Source: Oceanicella sp. SM1341
GTDB lineage: Bacteria; Pseudomonadota; Alphaproteobacteria; Rhodobacterales; Rhodobacteraceae
Length of the DNA stretch: 64,000 nucleotides
NCBI RefSeq assembly: GCF_003448965.1
Contig: NZ_QRGC01000002.1
Span: 372,001-436,000 of the forward strand
Direction of reading: 5' to 3'
Translations under genes and position numbers: made by a program
In this document: one piece after another, positions 45,303-52,939 of the stretch
Position numbering within the stretch: the first letter of the stretch is position 1
How the letters are laid out: each line of letters begins with the position of its first letter
Notes under the pieces: generated by a model
Seen by the model: only the letters and a program-made list of their open reading frames with translations
Told to the model about the DNA's origin: nothing
Database searches by the model: none

Positions 45303-46997
45303 TCAGATCTCGTCGGCGAAATGGCGCAGCATGAGGCGGATGGGGTTCGGCGCCGCCTGGCCGAGCCCGCAGATGGAGGCGTCCTCCATCACCTTGGCGA
45401 GGTCGAGCAGCAGCTCGTGGTCCCAGCGCTCGGCCTGCATCAGCTTCACCGCCTTCTCGCAGCCCACCCGGCAGGGGGTGCACTGGCCGCAGCTCTCGCT
45501 CTCGAAGAAGCGCAGCATGTTGAGGGCGGCGTCCCGCGCCCGGTCGGCCTGCGAGAGCACCACCACCGCCGCGGAGCCGATGAAGGTGCCGTGCGGCTGG
45601 AGGGTGTCGAAGTCGAGCGGGATGTCGTCCATCGTGGCGGGCAGCAGGCCGGAGGAGGGGCCGCCGGGCTGGTAGGCCATCAGTTCGTGCCCCTCGGCCA
45701 TGCCGCCTGAGGCCGCGATCACGTCGCGGATGGTCGAGCCCGCGGGGAGCAGCTTCACCCCAGGCTCCTTGACCCGGCCGGAGACCGAGTAGGAGCGCAG
45801 GCCCTTGCGGCCGTTCTTCTCGGTGGCGGCGAGCACGTCGGGCCCCTCGTGGGCGATGCGGCCGATCCACCACAGCGTCTCCACGTTGTGCACGAGGGTG
45901 GGGCGGCCGAAGATGCCCTTCTGCGCCACGAAGGGCGGGCGGTGGCGCGGGATGCCGCGCTTGCCCTCGATCGACTCGATCATCGCGGATTCTTCGCCGC
46001 AGATGTAGGCGCCCGCGCCGCGGCGCAGCTCGACGAAGCCGGGGGCGATGAGCTCCGCCTCCTCCAGCCGCGCCAGCTCGCGGCGCAGGATCTCCAGCAC
46101 CGCGGGGTATTCGTCGCGCATGTAGAGGAAGACGGTCTGCGCCTCCACCGCCCAGGCGGCGATGAGCATGCCCTCGAGGAACAGGTGCGGCGTGCGCTCG
46201 AGGTAGTACCGGTCCTTGAAGGTACCGGGCTCGCCCTCGTCGCCGTTCACCGCCATCAGGCGCGGCCCGGGCTCGGCGCGCACGAAGGACCACTTCTTGC
46301 CGGAGGGGAAGCCCGCGCCGCCGAGGCCGCGCAGGCCGGAGGCGAGCAGTTCCTCCTGCACCTCGTCGGGGCTGCGCGCACCCTCGCGCAGGGCCTTCAG
46401 CGCGCCGTAGCCGCCGGTGGCGGCATAGGCGGCATAGTCCTGGTACCCGGGCAAATGCGCATGGGTGTCATCCGCGGCGATGGCCTCGGCCACCTTTTCC
46501 GGCGTCGCATGGTCGATGTGGTTGTGGCCCAGTTCCAGCACCGGCGCCGTGTCGCAGCGGCCCATGCAGGGGGCGCGCAGCACCCGCACCTCGCGGCCGC
46601 CGTTGTACTGCTCGGAGAGTTTCGCCATCAGCTCCTGCGCGCCGGCCATCTCGCAGGACAGCGAGTCGCACACCCGGATGGTGAGGGCGGGCGGCGCCTG
46701 CTCCCCCTCCTTCACCACGTCGAAATGGGCGTAGAAGGTCGCCACCTCGTAGACCTCGGCCTGGGAGAGGCGCATCTCCTCGGCCAGCGCGCGCAGGTGC
46801 GCGGCGGAGAGGTGGTGATAACGATCCTGGATCAGGTGCAGGAACTCGATCAGGTGGTCGCGGCGGCGGGCGCGGTCGCCCAGCAGGGCGCGCACCTCTT
46901 CCAGCGCGCCGTCCTCGTATTGCCGGCCCTTGGGTGTACGACGGCCCTTGCCGCGCCCGGACTTCCAGACGCCTTCACGCTGATCGAGTGGTGCCAT
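45303..46997 (-). CDS. fdsB: Formate dehydrogenase beta subunit, FdsG-FdsB fusion
   Basis: A 564-residue NADH-side subunit. Residues about 35-190 are NuoE/FdsG-like with a 2Fe-2S motif (VCDSLSCEMAG and PCMGRCDTAP). From about residue 220 it is NuoF/FdsB-like: NAD/FMN-binding GLRGLGGAGFPSGKKW and GDEGEPGTFKDRYYLE, then a 4Fe-4S motif ESCGQCTPCRVGC with the fourth Cys in SICGLGQAAPNPI. Electrons pass from FdsA to NAD here. ATG 46997 (MAPLDQREGVWKSG) has GGGGAGG about 10 nt upstream. Normally FdsG and FdsB are separate genes; fusions occur in alphaproteobacteria. Confidence 0.94.
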   Translation of the reverse strand: MAPLDQREGVWKSGRGKGRRTPKGRQYEDGALEEVRALLGDRARRRDHLIEFLHLIQDRYHHLSAAHLRALAEEMRLSQAEVYEVATFYAHFDVVKEGEQAPPALTIRVCDSLSCEMAGAQELMAKLSEQYNGGREVRVLRAPCMGRCDTAPVLELGHNHIDHATPEKVAEAIAADDTHAHLPGYQDYAAYAATGGYGALKALREGARSPDEVQEELLASGLRGLGGAGFPSGKKWSFVRAEPGPRLMAVNGDEGEPGTFKDRYYLERTPHLFLEGMLIAAWAVEAQTVFLYMRDEYPAVLEILRRELARLEEAELIAPGFVELRRGAGAYICGEESAMIESIEGKRGIPRHRPPFVAQKGIFGRPTLVHNVETLWWIGRIAHEGPDVLAATEKNGRKGLRSYSVSGRVKEPGVKLLPAGSTIRDVIAASGGMAEGHELMAYQPGGPSSGLLPATMDDIPLDFDTLQPHGTFIGSAAVVVLSQADRARDAALNMLRFFESESCGQCTPCRVGCEKAVKLMQAERWDHELLLDLAKVMEDASICGLGQAAPNPIRLMLRHFADEI

Positions 46998-47075
46998 TCG
47001 GCGGTTTCCTCCCCGGAATTCCGGGCCATTATCTCTGCTGGGCCGGGGGGGCGGCAAATCGCATTTCGGGAAGGC

Positions 47076-47096
47076 GTGATAGGGAAGTCCTATCAC
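47076..47096 (-). promoter_or_regulatory. LysR-type operator in front of the fds operon
   Basis: A perfect inverted repeat GTGATAGG-GAAGT-CCTATCAC lies in the 111-nt gap between lysR and fdsGB, centred about 89 bp upstream of the fdsGB ATG. It contains the ATAG-N7-CTAT core typical of LysR-type regulator sites, with T-N11-A spacing. The adjacent LysR regulator is the natural candidate to bind here and activate fds transcription when formate is available. Confidence 0.7.
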
Positions 47097-47108
47097 GGGG
47101 AGGGGCTA

Positions 47109-47996
47109 TCAGCGGGCCAGCGCCTCCGCCTCGGCGCGCAGCACGGTCACGGCGGGGGGCTCGGGGTCGCGCTGCAGGGTGAGCAGGCCGATGGGCTTTT
47201 CCACCTCCGGGGCGGTGAGCGGCAGCATCACCAGGCCCAGCCCCGCGCCCAGGCTGGTGGCGAGGCGCTCGGGCACGATGGTCGCCACGTCGCCGGAAGC
47301 CGCCTGGGTGAGGGCCACGGTGAGGGCGGTGGTCTCGGTCACCGGCGCGGGCATGAGGCCGAGCGAGGCGAAGACCTCCTCCACGATCATCCGGTTGCGC
47401 ATGTTCGAGGAGAGCAGGCAGAGCGGCAGGGCGGCGGCCTCGGCCCAGCTCGCGGTGCCGCGCGGCCGCGGCGCGAGGGCGGGCGGGGCGAGCAGCACGT
47501 AGCGCTCGGGGTAGAGCGGGGTTGCGCGGATGCCGGCGGGCACGGTCTGGTCGAGATAGCTGAGCCCCGCGTCGAAACTGAAATCCTCCAGCCCGCGCAG
47601 GATCTGCGCCGAGCTCGCCGAGACGATGCGCAGCACCAGCCCGGGGTGGGCCGGGCGCAGCCGGGCCGGCAGGTCGGCGGCAAAGCTCAGCGCCGTGGGC
47701 ACGCAGCCCACGGTGAGGTGGCCGGAGAGCGAGCCCTTGAGCGCCGCGATCTCCTGGCGCAGGCCCTCCGCCTCGGCCAGCAGCCGGCCGGCCCATTTCA
47801 GCACCACCTCGCCCTCGCGCGTGAGGCCGATGAAGCGGTTGCCGCGCTGCACGACAGGAGTGCCCAGCTCGGTCTCGAGATTGCGGATGCGGGCCGAGAA
47901 GGCGGGCTGGGAAATGCCGCAGGCCTCCGCCGCCCGGGCGAAATGCCGGTGGCGGGCGAGGGCGGCGAGCAGTTGCAGGTCGCGTAGGTTGGTCAT
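47109..47996 (-). CDS. LysR-family regulator of the formate dehydrogenase operon
   Basis: A 295-residue LysR-type regulator. The N-terminal winged helix is LQLLAALARHRHFARAAEACGISQPAFSARIRNLE (residues 8-42), followed by the linker helix and a two-lobe effector domain (SGHLTVGCVPTALS; VPERYVLL-like YPERYVLLAPPALA). It is transcribed in the same direction just upstream of fdsGB, rather than divergently as is usual. Its role in fds control is inferred from adjacency and the palindrome at 47076-47096; the fds-linked LysR in other proteobacteria is called FdsR. Confidence 0.9.
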   Translation of the reverse strand: MTNLRDLQLLAALARHRHFARAAEACGISQPAFSARIRNLETELGTPVVQRGNRFIGLTREGEVVLKWAGRLLAEAEGLRQEIAALKGSLSGHLTVGCVPTALSFAADLPARLRPAHPGLVLRIVSASSAQILRGLEDFSFDAGLSYLDQTVPAGIRATPLYPERYVLLAPPALAPRPRGTASWAEAAALPLCLLSSNMRNRMIVEEVFASLGLMPAPVTETTALTVALTQAASGDVATIVPERLATSLGAGLGLVMLPLTAPEVEKPIGLLTLQRDPEPPAVTVLRAEAEALAR

Positions 47997-48144
47997 CCGT
48001 CCTGCCGGAAGCGCTGCGGGGCCGCCAGAGCCTGTGCGAAGGCGCGCGCGAATGCAACTGCGGCGCGCGGGGCGGCGGGGTGCCGTCGGGGGCGGGCGAT
48101 GCGGCGCCGCGGCCGCGCCGCCGGCGATCGCCGCCCGAAACGAA

Positions 48145-48172
48145 AACGGCCCGGACTTCTGTCCGGGCCGTT
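48145..48172 (-). terminator. Intrinsic terminator of trcR
   Basis: AACGGCCCGGAC-TTCT-GTCCGGGCCGTT is a perfect 12-bp stem with a 4-nt loop, 30 nt after the trcR stop codon on the minus strand. On that strand the stem is followed by a T-rich tract (TTCGTTTC after the TT ending the stem). It insulates trcR from lysR. Confidence 0.75.
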
Positions 48173-48201
48173 CGAAAGGGTGTGGCCGTGGCGCGGGGCG
48201 C

Positions 48202-48981
48202 TCAGGGCTGCTCGTCCTCGTCGTCGTCCTTGCCGCCCTTGGGCAGGTTGAAGAAGCTGTCCGCGTCCACGAGGGTGGAGCGGTTGTCGTCCTCGTCCTC
48301 CTCCTCGCCGCGGGGGTCGGAGCCGTCGCCGAGCGAGAAGTTCTCGAAGCCGCTCACCGAGGAGGGCAGGCGCGGGTCCGGCTCCATGTGCAGCGACTGC
48401 GAGGTGGCGAGCAGGCGCATGCGCTCCTCGGCGGTCATGGTGGTTTCCTGCGCGGCGGCCTTCTTGGCGGCGGCCTTCTGCACGGCGCTGTCGAGCTCGA
48501 CCTGCCGGCACATGCCCAGCGCCACGGGGTCGACCGGCTGGATGTTGGCGATGTTCCAGTGCGTGCGGTCGCGGATGGTCTGGATGGTGGGCTTGGTGGT
48601 GCCGACCAGCTTGGCGATCTGGCTGTCGGCCAGCTCGGGGTGGAACTTCACCAGCCAGGCGATGGCGGCCGGGCGGTCCTGGCGCTTGGAGAGCGGGGTG
48701 TAGCGCGGGCCCTTGCGCTTCATCTCGCCCTCGGCGGCGGGGTTGAACTTCAGCTTCAGCCGGGCGGAGGGGTCGCTCTCGACGCGCTCGATCTCCTTGG
48801 CGGTGAGCTGGTTGTTGACGATCGGGTCGAAGCCCTTCATCCCCTGCGCGACCTCGCCATCGGCGATGCCGTTCACTTCCAGCTCGTGCAGGCCGCAGAA
48901 ATCGGCGATCTGGGCAAAGGTCAGCGTGGTGTTCTCGACAAGCCACACGGCGGTGGCCTTGGGCATCAGCGGCAATGTCAT
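48202..48981 (-). CDS. trcR: Cell-cycle transcriptional regulator TrcR (DUF1013)
   Basis: A 259-residue DUF1013 protein conserved across alphaproteobacteria and essential in Caulobacter, where it is called TrcR. The N-terminus MTLPLMPKATAVWLVENTTLTFAQIADFCGLHELEV contains an HTH-like segment, and a second HTH-like region is LADSQIAKLVGTTKPTIQTIRDRTHW. Residues about 175-215 are Ala/Lys/Met-rich and the C-terminus (from about 220) is strongly acidic (EEEDEDDN ... GGKDDDEDEQP), probably flexible. RBS GGGAGAGAAG precedes the ATG. Acts in the cytoplasm, likely with RNA polymerase. Confidence 0.9.
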   Translation of the reverse strand: MTLPLMPKATAVWLVENTTLTFAQIADFCGLHELEVNGIADGEVAQGMKGFDPIVNNQLTAKEIERVESDPSARLKLKFNPAAEGEMKRKGPRYTPLSKRQDRPAAIAWLVKFHPELADSQIAKLVGTTKPTIQTIRDRTHWNIANIQPVDPVALGMCRQVELDSAVQKAAAKKAAAQETTMTAEERMRLLATSQSLHMEPDPRLPSSVSGFENFSLGDGSDPRGEEEDEDDNRSTLVDADSFFNLPKGGKDDDEDEQP

Positions 48982-49125
48982 CGTGCTTCTCTCCCGTCCG
49001 AGGGCTGCTTTTACAACGGCTCCGCCACGCTGCGAAAACGCGGGCGCAGGACGCTACTCATGTTTCCGAGGGGGGAATCGCCCTGTATATAGAAGCATAA
49101 TGCCACAGGATAAAGGGGTTTCGGC

Positions 49126-49767
49126 ATGGGCATTGCCCGCGTGGTTGCGGCCGTCCTGGCGCTGCTGGTGGCCGCCGGCGGGCCGGCACGGGCCGATGTG
49201 CCCGGGCGGTTCGACTATTACGTGCTGGCGCTGAGCTGGTCGCCGGGCTGGTGCGCGCTCGAGGGCGATGCCCGCCGCGCGCCGGAATGTGCCGCCGGGG
49301 CGGGGCGCGGCCTCAGCCTGCACGGGCTCTGGCCGCAATACGAGCGCGGCTGGCCGCGCGACTGCCGCGCCGCGGTGCCCGACGCAACCCGCGCCCAGAC
49401 CGCCGCCATGGCCGATATCATGGGCTCCGCCGGGCTCGCCTGGCACGAGTGGAAGGCGCATGGCCGCTGCAGCGGCCTGACCGCGCAGGCCTATTTCGAC
49501 CTCTCGCGCCGCGCTTACGAGGCCATCCGTGCCCCCGCGGCGCTGGCCGGGGCGGGGGGCGAGGCGCTCTCGCCCGCCCGGGTGGAGGCGCTGATGCTCG
49601 CGGCGAATCCCGCCCTCGGGCCCGATGGCGTCACCGTGCGCTGTCGCTCCGGGCGCCTCACCGAGCTGCGTATCTGCCTCACCCGCGCACTCGAGCCGCG
49701 AAACTGTGCCGCAGATACACGGCAGGATTGCAATCTCGAGACGATTGACATCGAACCGTTGCGTTGA
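49126..49767 (+). CDS. Secreted ribonuclease T2-family protein
   Basis: A 213-residue RNase T2 with signal peptide (MGIARVVAAVLALLVAAGGPARA). The two catalytic blocks are LSLHGLWPQYERG (His of CAS I) and WHEWKAHGRCSG (Glu, His of CAS II; the usual KHGT lysine is shifted to EWKAHG). Six or more cysteines (CALEG, PECAAG, RDCRAA, GRCSG, RICLTR, NCAADTRQDC) will make disulphides. It degrades RNA in the periplasm or outside the cell, perhaps to obtain phosphate and nucleotides. AAAGGGG precedes the ATG. An AT-rich -10-like TATATA lies about 38 nt upstream. Confidence 0.92.
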   Translation: MGIARVVAAVLALLVAAGGPARADVPGRFDYYVLALSWSPGWCALEGDARRAPECAAGAGRGLSLHGLWPQYERGWPRDCRAAVPDATRAQTAAMADIMGSAGLAWHEWKAHGRCSGLTAQAYFDLSRRAYEAIRAPAALAGAGGEALSPARVEALMLAANPALGPDGVTVRCRSGRLTELRICLTRALEPRNCAADTRQDCNLETIDIEPLR

Positions 49768-49873
49768 TCAACCTTTAGCTTAGTTGTTGGTTAACCTTTT
49801 CTTGTTTCAATTTTACCTGATTGGCTCCACAGTAAGAGTCTAGACGCAGGTCCAAGTCTTGGGGGTTTTGGAT
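49768..49873 (+). promoter_or_regulatory. A/T-rich promoter island upstream of a small protein gene
   Basis: About 100 nt that are conspicuously richer in A/T than the rest of the window, beginning directly after the RNase T2 stop codon. It contains the palindrome GGTTAACC (49789-49796) and several overlapping -35/-10-like pairs, for example TTGGTT with ATTTTA. A degenerate TTAA-N7-TTGT resembles a CtrA box. The small ORF downstream is the obvious beneficiary. Confidence 0.5.
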
Positions 49874-50074
49874 TTGACCACTGACGCCGATACCCGCGTG
49901 GAAAACACCGTGAGCGACGCCGCGATGCGGCGGCTCACGCTCACGCGCATGTTGATCTGGGCAGCACGGGAAGCCCGCGAGATCGAATGCGTGTCTTCCG
50001 CCGAACACCTCGACCGGGCCCTGGGCTCGATCGCCGACTGTATCAGGGACGGATCCTCGCTGCGCCGTTACTGA
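49874..50074 (+). CDS. Small 66-residue orphan protein
   Basis: An acidic-to-basic helical protein starting with TTG at 49874, preceded by GGGGG at 8 nt, reading LTTDADTRVENTVSDAAMRR and continuing LTLTRMLIWAAREAREIEC to the ending DGSSLRRY. The alternation of Arg/Glu with Leu/Ala suggests one or two amphipathic helices. There is no signal peptide. Codon use is less GC-extreme at third positions than neighbours and its promoter is A/T-rich. I do not recognise a family. It is convergent with the quinone oxidoreductase gene. Confidence 0.6.
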   Translation: MTTDADTRVENTVSDAAMRRLTLTRMLIWAAREAREIECVSSAEHLDRALGSIADCIRDGSSLRRY

Positions 50075-50158
50075 GCCGGCTGAACCGCCCTTTCGCGCCG
50101 CCGAGCGGCGCCCTGGGGCATGTCCGGGTGCTGCGCACCCGCCCCGGCGGAGGCTCCG

Positions 50159-50177
50159 CCCCCCGCGCGGCGGGGGG
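50159..50177. terminator. Shared hairpin between small ORF and oxidoreductase gene
   Basis: CCCCCCGC-GCG-GCGGGGGG, an 8-bp stem with a 3-nt loop, lies between two convergent genes, 20 nt from the oxidoreductase stop. It is likely a bidirectional transcript end. Confidence 0.4.
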
Positions 50178-50197
50178 AAGAGCGCGCCGGATGCGCC

Positions 50198-51208
50198 TCA
50201 CCCGAGGGTGAGGACGATCTTGCCGACATGGCCCGAGCCTTCCATGCGCGCATGCGCCTCGGCCGCCTGCTCCAGCGGGAAGCTGTGGTCCATCACCGGG
50301 GCGATGCGGCCCGAGGCGAGCAGCGGCCACACCCGCGCGCGCAGGCTGGCGGCGATCTCCGCCTTCGCCTCCACGCTGCGCGGCCGCAGGGTGGAGCCGG
50401 TGATGGTGAGGCGGCGCATCATCACCTGGGCGAAGTTCAGCTCCACCTTCGGGCCGGAGAGGAAGGCGATCTGCACCAGCCGGCCGTCATCGGCGAGCAG
50501 CTTCACGTTGCGCGGCAGGTAGTCGCCGCCCACCATGTCGAGGATGAGGTCGACCCCGCGGCCGCCGGTGGCCTCGCGCAGCACCTCCACGTAATCCGCC
50601 TCGCGGTAGTTCACCGCGATCTCGGCGCCGAGGTCGCGGCAGGCGGCGCATTTCTCCGCCGAGCCGGCGGTGGTGAACACCCGCGCGCCGAGCGCCGAGG
50701 CGAGCTGGATCGCCGTGGTGCCGATGCCCGAGGAGCCGCCGTGCACGAGGAAGCTCTCGCCCGCCTTCAGCCCGCCGCGCTCGACCATGTTGGTCCAGAC
50801 GGTGAAGAAGGTCTCGCACAGCGCCGCGGCCTGTTCCCAGGTGTAGCCCTCGGGCACCGGCAGGGCGTGGGCGGCGGGGGTGACCGCGTATTCCGCGTAG
50901 CCGCCGCCGGGCAGCAGGGCGCAGACCGCATCCCCCACTCCGACCCCGCTCACGCCGGGGCCGATGGCTGCCACCTCGCCGGCGCATTCCAGGCCCGGCA
51001 GGTCGGAGGCGCCGGGGGGCGGGGCGTAGCTGCCGGCGCGCTGCAGGCAGTCGGGCCGGTTCACCCCCGCCGCCTTCACCCGGATCAGGATCTCGCCATG
51101 GCCGGGCACGGGCACCGGCCGGGTGACGGGCCTGAGCACCTCCGGCCCGCCGGGGGCGGAGATCTCGATGGCGGTCATGTTCTCGGGCATGGTTCCGGGC
51201 AGGCTCAT
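50198..51208 (-). CDS. NAD(P)H quinone oxidoreductase (PIG3/zeta-crystallin family)
   Basis: A 336-residue medium-chain dehydrogenase lacking zinc ligands, reducing quinones or enones with NADPH. N-terminal GroES-like domain (KAAGVNRPDCLQRAG, PGLECAGEV), then the nucleotide-binding domain with VHGGSSGIGTTAIQLA and the GGDYLPRN and GSTLRPRS segments that identify the PIG3 group. Its ATG overlaps the ilvE stop codon (ATGA), so it is co-translated. The frame extends further up but only overlaps ilvE. Confidence 0.92.
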   Translation of the reverse strand: MSLPGTMPENMTAIEISAPGGPEVLRPVTRPVPVPGHGEILIRVKAAGVNRPDCLQRAGSYAPPPGASDLPGLECAGEVAAIGPGVSGVGVGDAVCALLPGGGYAEYAVTPAAHALPVPEGYTWEQAAALCETFFTVWTNMVERGGLKAGESFLVHGGSSGIGTTAIQLASALGARVFTTAGSAEKCAACRDLGAEIAVNYREADYVEVLREATGGRGVDLILDMVGGDYLPRNVKLLADDGRLVQIAFLSGPKVELNFAQVMMRRLTITGSTLRPRSVEAKAEIAASLRARVWPLLASGRIAPVMDHSFPLEQAAEAHARMEGSGHVGKIVLTLG

Positions 51209-52080
51209 TCGGCAGCACTCCGCGTGGCGTGGGCATAGTCCCAGTAGAGCGCGCGGGCGCGGCGGGCCACCGGGCCGTGGCCGAGCGGGCGCTCCTGGAA
51301 GCGGGTCACCGGCAGCAGCTTGTTGGCGTTGCCGGTGAGGAAGATCTCGTCCGCCGCCTCGAAATCGGCAACCGTCATCGACACTTCGTGAACGCTCACG
51401 CCGTCGGCGCGCAGCAGGGCGATGATGCGCTGGCGGGTGATGCCGTTGAGGAAGGTGCCGTTGGGCACCGGGGTGAACACCTCGCCGTCCTTCACCGCGA
51501 AGACGTTGGTGGAGGCGGTCTCGGCCACGTGGCCCTCGAAATCCATCGACAGGGCGTTGTGGAAGCCGCGCATCTGCGCCTCGCGCAGGATGCGGCCGTT
51601 GTTGGCGTATAGCCCGCCGGCCTTGGCCTCGGTCATCGCCGCCAGCGGGTGGGGGCGCAGGAAGGGCGAGACGGTGAGGCTCATGCCCGCCTCGGGGTCG
51701 GCCAGCGGCAGGTCCTCGAGGCAGAGCGCGAAGACGGTGCTCGCCGGGTCGGGCGCGATCATCCCCGGCAGCGCCCCGCGCGACCACATCATCGGCCGGA
51801 TGTAGACCGGCATATCGGCTGCGTAGGCGGCGAGCCCCTCGAGCGCGATGGCCGCGATCTCGGGCGCGGTGAGCGGCGCCTCCAGCCCCATCACCGAGGC
51901 CGAGCGCAGCACGCGCTCGCAGTGCAGGTCGAGGTCGGGGGTCACTCCCTCGAAGGCCCGGGCGCCGTCGAAGACGAGCGTGCCCTGCCAGGTGCCGTGA
52001 TCGGCAGCGCCCATGACGGGCAGGTTGCCCTCATGCCACTTGCCGTCGAAATAGGTGCGGATCTTCGTGCCGAATGCCAT
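51205..52080 (-). CDS. ilvE: Branched-chain amino-acid aminotransferase
   Basis: PLP class IV transaminase of 291 residues for leucine, isoleucine and valine. The phosphate/lysine segment is MTEAKAGGLYANN, where Lys binds PLP. FDGARAFEGV near the N-terminus, YIRPMMWSR and the later LNGITRQRIIAL (Thr/Arg contacts) plus ADEIFLTGNANKLLPV are diagnostic. It is the second gene of a dioxygenase-ilvE-oxidoreductase string, 26 nt after the dioxygenase. Relatives of this subgroup also act on D-amino acids, so the assignment to ilvE is family-level. Confidence 0.9.
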   Translation of the reverse strand: MAFGTKIRTYFDGKWHEGNLPVMGAADHGTWQGTLVFDGARAFEGVTPDLDLHCERVLRSASVMGLEAPLTAPEIAAIALEGLAAYAADMPVYIRPMMWSRGALPGMIAPDPASTVFALCLEDLPLADPEAGMSLTVSPFLRPHPLAAMTEAKAGGLYANNGRILREAQMRGFHNALSMDFEGHVAETASTNVFAVKDGEVFTPVPNGTFLNGITRQRIIALLRADGVSVHEVSMTVADFEAADEIFLTGNANKLLPVTRFQERPLGHGPVARRARALYWDYAHATRSAAE

Positions 52081-52106
52081 GCGTGTCTCCCTGAACCGGG
52101 CGGAGC

Positions 52107-52793
52107 CTAGACCGGTTGCGGGGCGGATGCAAAGCCCGCCCGCCCCGGCATCGGTCGCGCCACCACCACCGACAGCCGGGCGGTGATGCCCTGCGCGCCG
52201 TGCTCCAGCTCCGCCGTCACCGCATCGCCGAGGGCGGGGCGCAGCGGGTCGGAGGCGTTGAACGTGTCGCGCCGCGCCGCCCGGGCCGCGTAGGGCTGCT
52301 GGCCGGCATAGATCGTCTCGCTCACCGCGTCGGGGAAGAAGAGCTGCGAGGTGAGGGCGCAGGCGCCGCCGAGGAACACCTTGTAGTGCACATGCGTGGT
52401 GCGCCCGCGCGACCAGCCGGGGTAGATGGTGCGGAAGCGCACGAGGCCCTGCGCATCGGCAAAGCCGGTGCCGCGCAGGAAGGTGGCGGGCCCGCCGTCG
52501 GCCCCGGAATAGCCGCCCGTGGCGTCGCAGTGCCAGACATCGGTGCGCGCGCCGGCGAGCGGGGCGCAGCCGGTGTCGCGCAGCTCGAGCACGAGGGTGA
52601 GCGGCAGGCCGGCGCGGCCCTCGGTGATGTCCTCGCGCACCAGCCGGGCGTCGGAGTAGAACGGCCCTTCCGGGGTCTGCGGGGTGGGGCGGCAGGCCGG
52701 GCCGGTGTCAGCGGCCCGGGCCGGGCGCAGGAGGCCGGTCACCGGCGTGAGGGCGAGCCCGGCCAGCAGGGCGCGCCGCGAGAGGTCGGTCAT
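52107..52793 (-). CDS. Tat-exported intradiol ring-cleavage dioxygenase
   Basis: A 228-residue protein with a twin-arginine signal (LSRRALLAGLALTP), cleaved near ARA. The fold matches the protocatechuate 3,4-dioxygenase beta-type: TPEGPFY at the start, an Fe-binding Tyr in CDATGGYSG, and the TIYPGWSRGRTTHVHYKV segment supplying Tyr and two His ligands. Exported intradiol dioxygenases with unknown substrates are recurrent in proteobacteria. The gene order with ilvE and a quinone oxidoreductase is not a known aromatic-degradation operon. Function beyond ring cleavage not determinable. Confidence 0.85.
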   Translation of the reverse strand: MTDLSRRALLAGLALTPVTGLLRPARAADTGPACRPTPQTPEGPFYSDARLVREDITEGRAGLPLTLVLELRDTGCAPLAGARTDVWHCDATGGYSGADGGPATFLRGTGFADAQGLVRFRTIYPGWSRGRTTHVHYKVFLGGACALTSQLFFPDAVSETIYAGQQPYAARAARRDTFNASDPLRPALGDAVTAELEHGAQGITARLSVVVARPMPGRAGFASAPQPV

Positions 52794-52876
52794 GTCTTGT
52801 CTCCGAAAGGGGCGGCGGGCGCGCGGGGCGCCCGGAGGGCGAAACGGGGCCGGGGGGGAATTCCGTCACCCCCGCG

Positions 52877-52905
52877 TTGCGTTTCGCCGCGCTGCGCTCT
52901 ATCTA
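52877..52905 (+). promoter_or_regulatory. Promoter of accD-folC
   Basis: TTGCGT (52877-52882) and TATCTA (52900-52905) are 17 nt apart. The predicted +1 (about 52912) is next to the ATG at 52913, which is in frame with accD and nine codons before the more conserved start at 52940. Confidence 0.6.
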
Positions 52906-52939
52906 GCGCCGCATGGGCCAAGAACAGGGGCACGCGCGC

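Noticed and set aside
42021-45710. Plus-strand open frame of 1229 residues antisense to fdsA
   Set aside because: Arg/His/Asp-rich, no motifs; the minus strand has iron-sulphur and molybdopterin signatures.
49791-49805. CtrA-like site TTAA-N7-TTGT
   Set aside because: Only partly matches TTAA-N7-TTAA and lies in a generally A/T-rich patch; mentioned but not counted as an operator.
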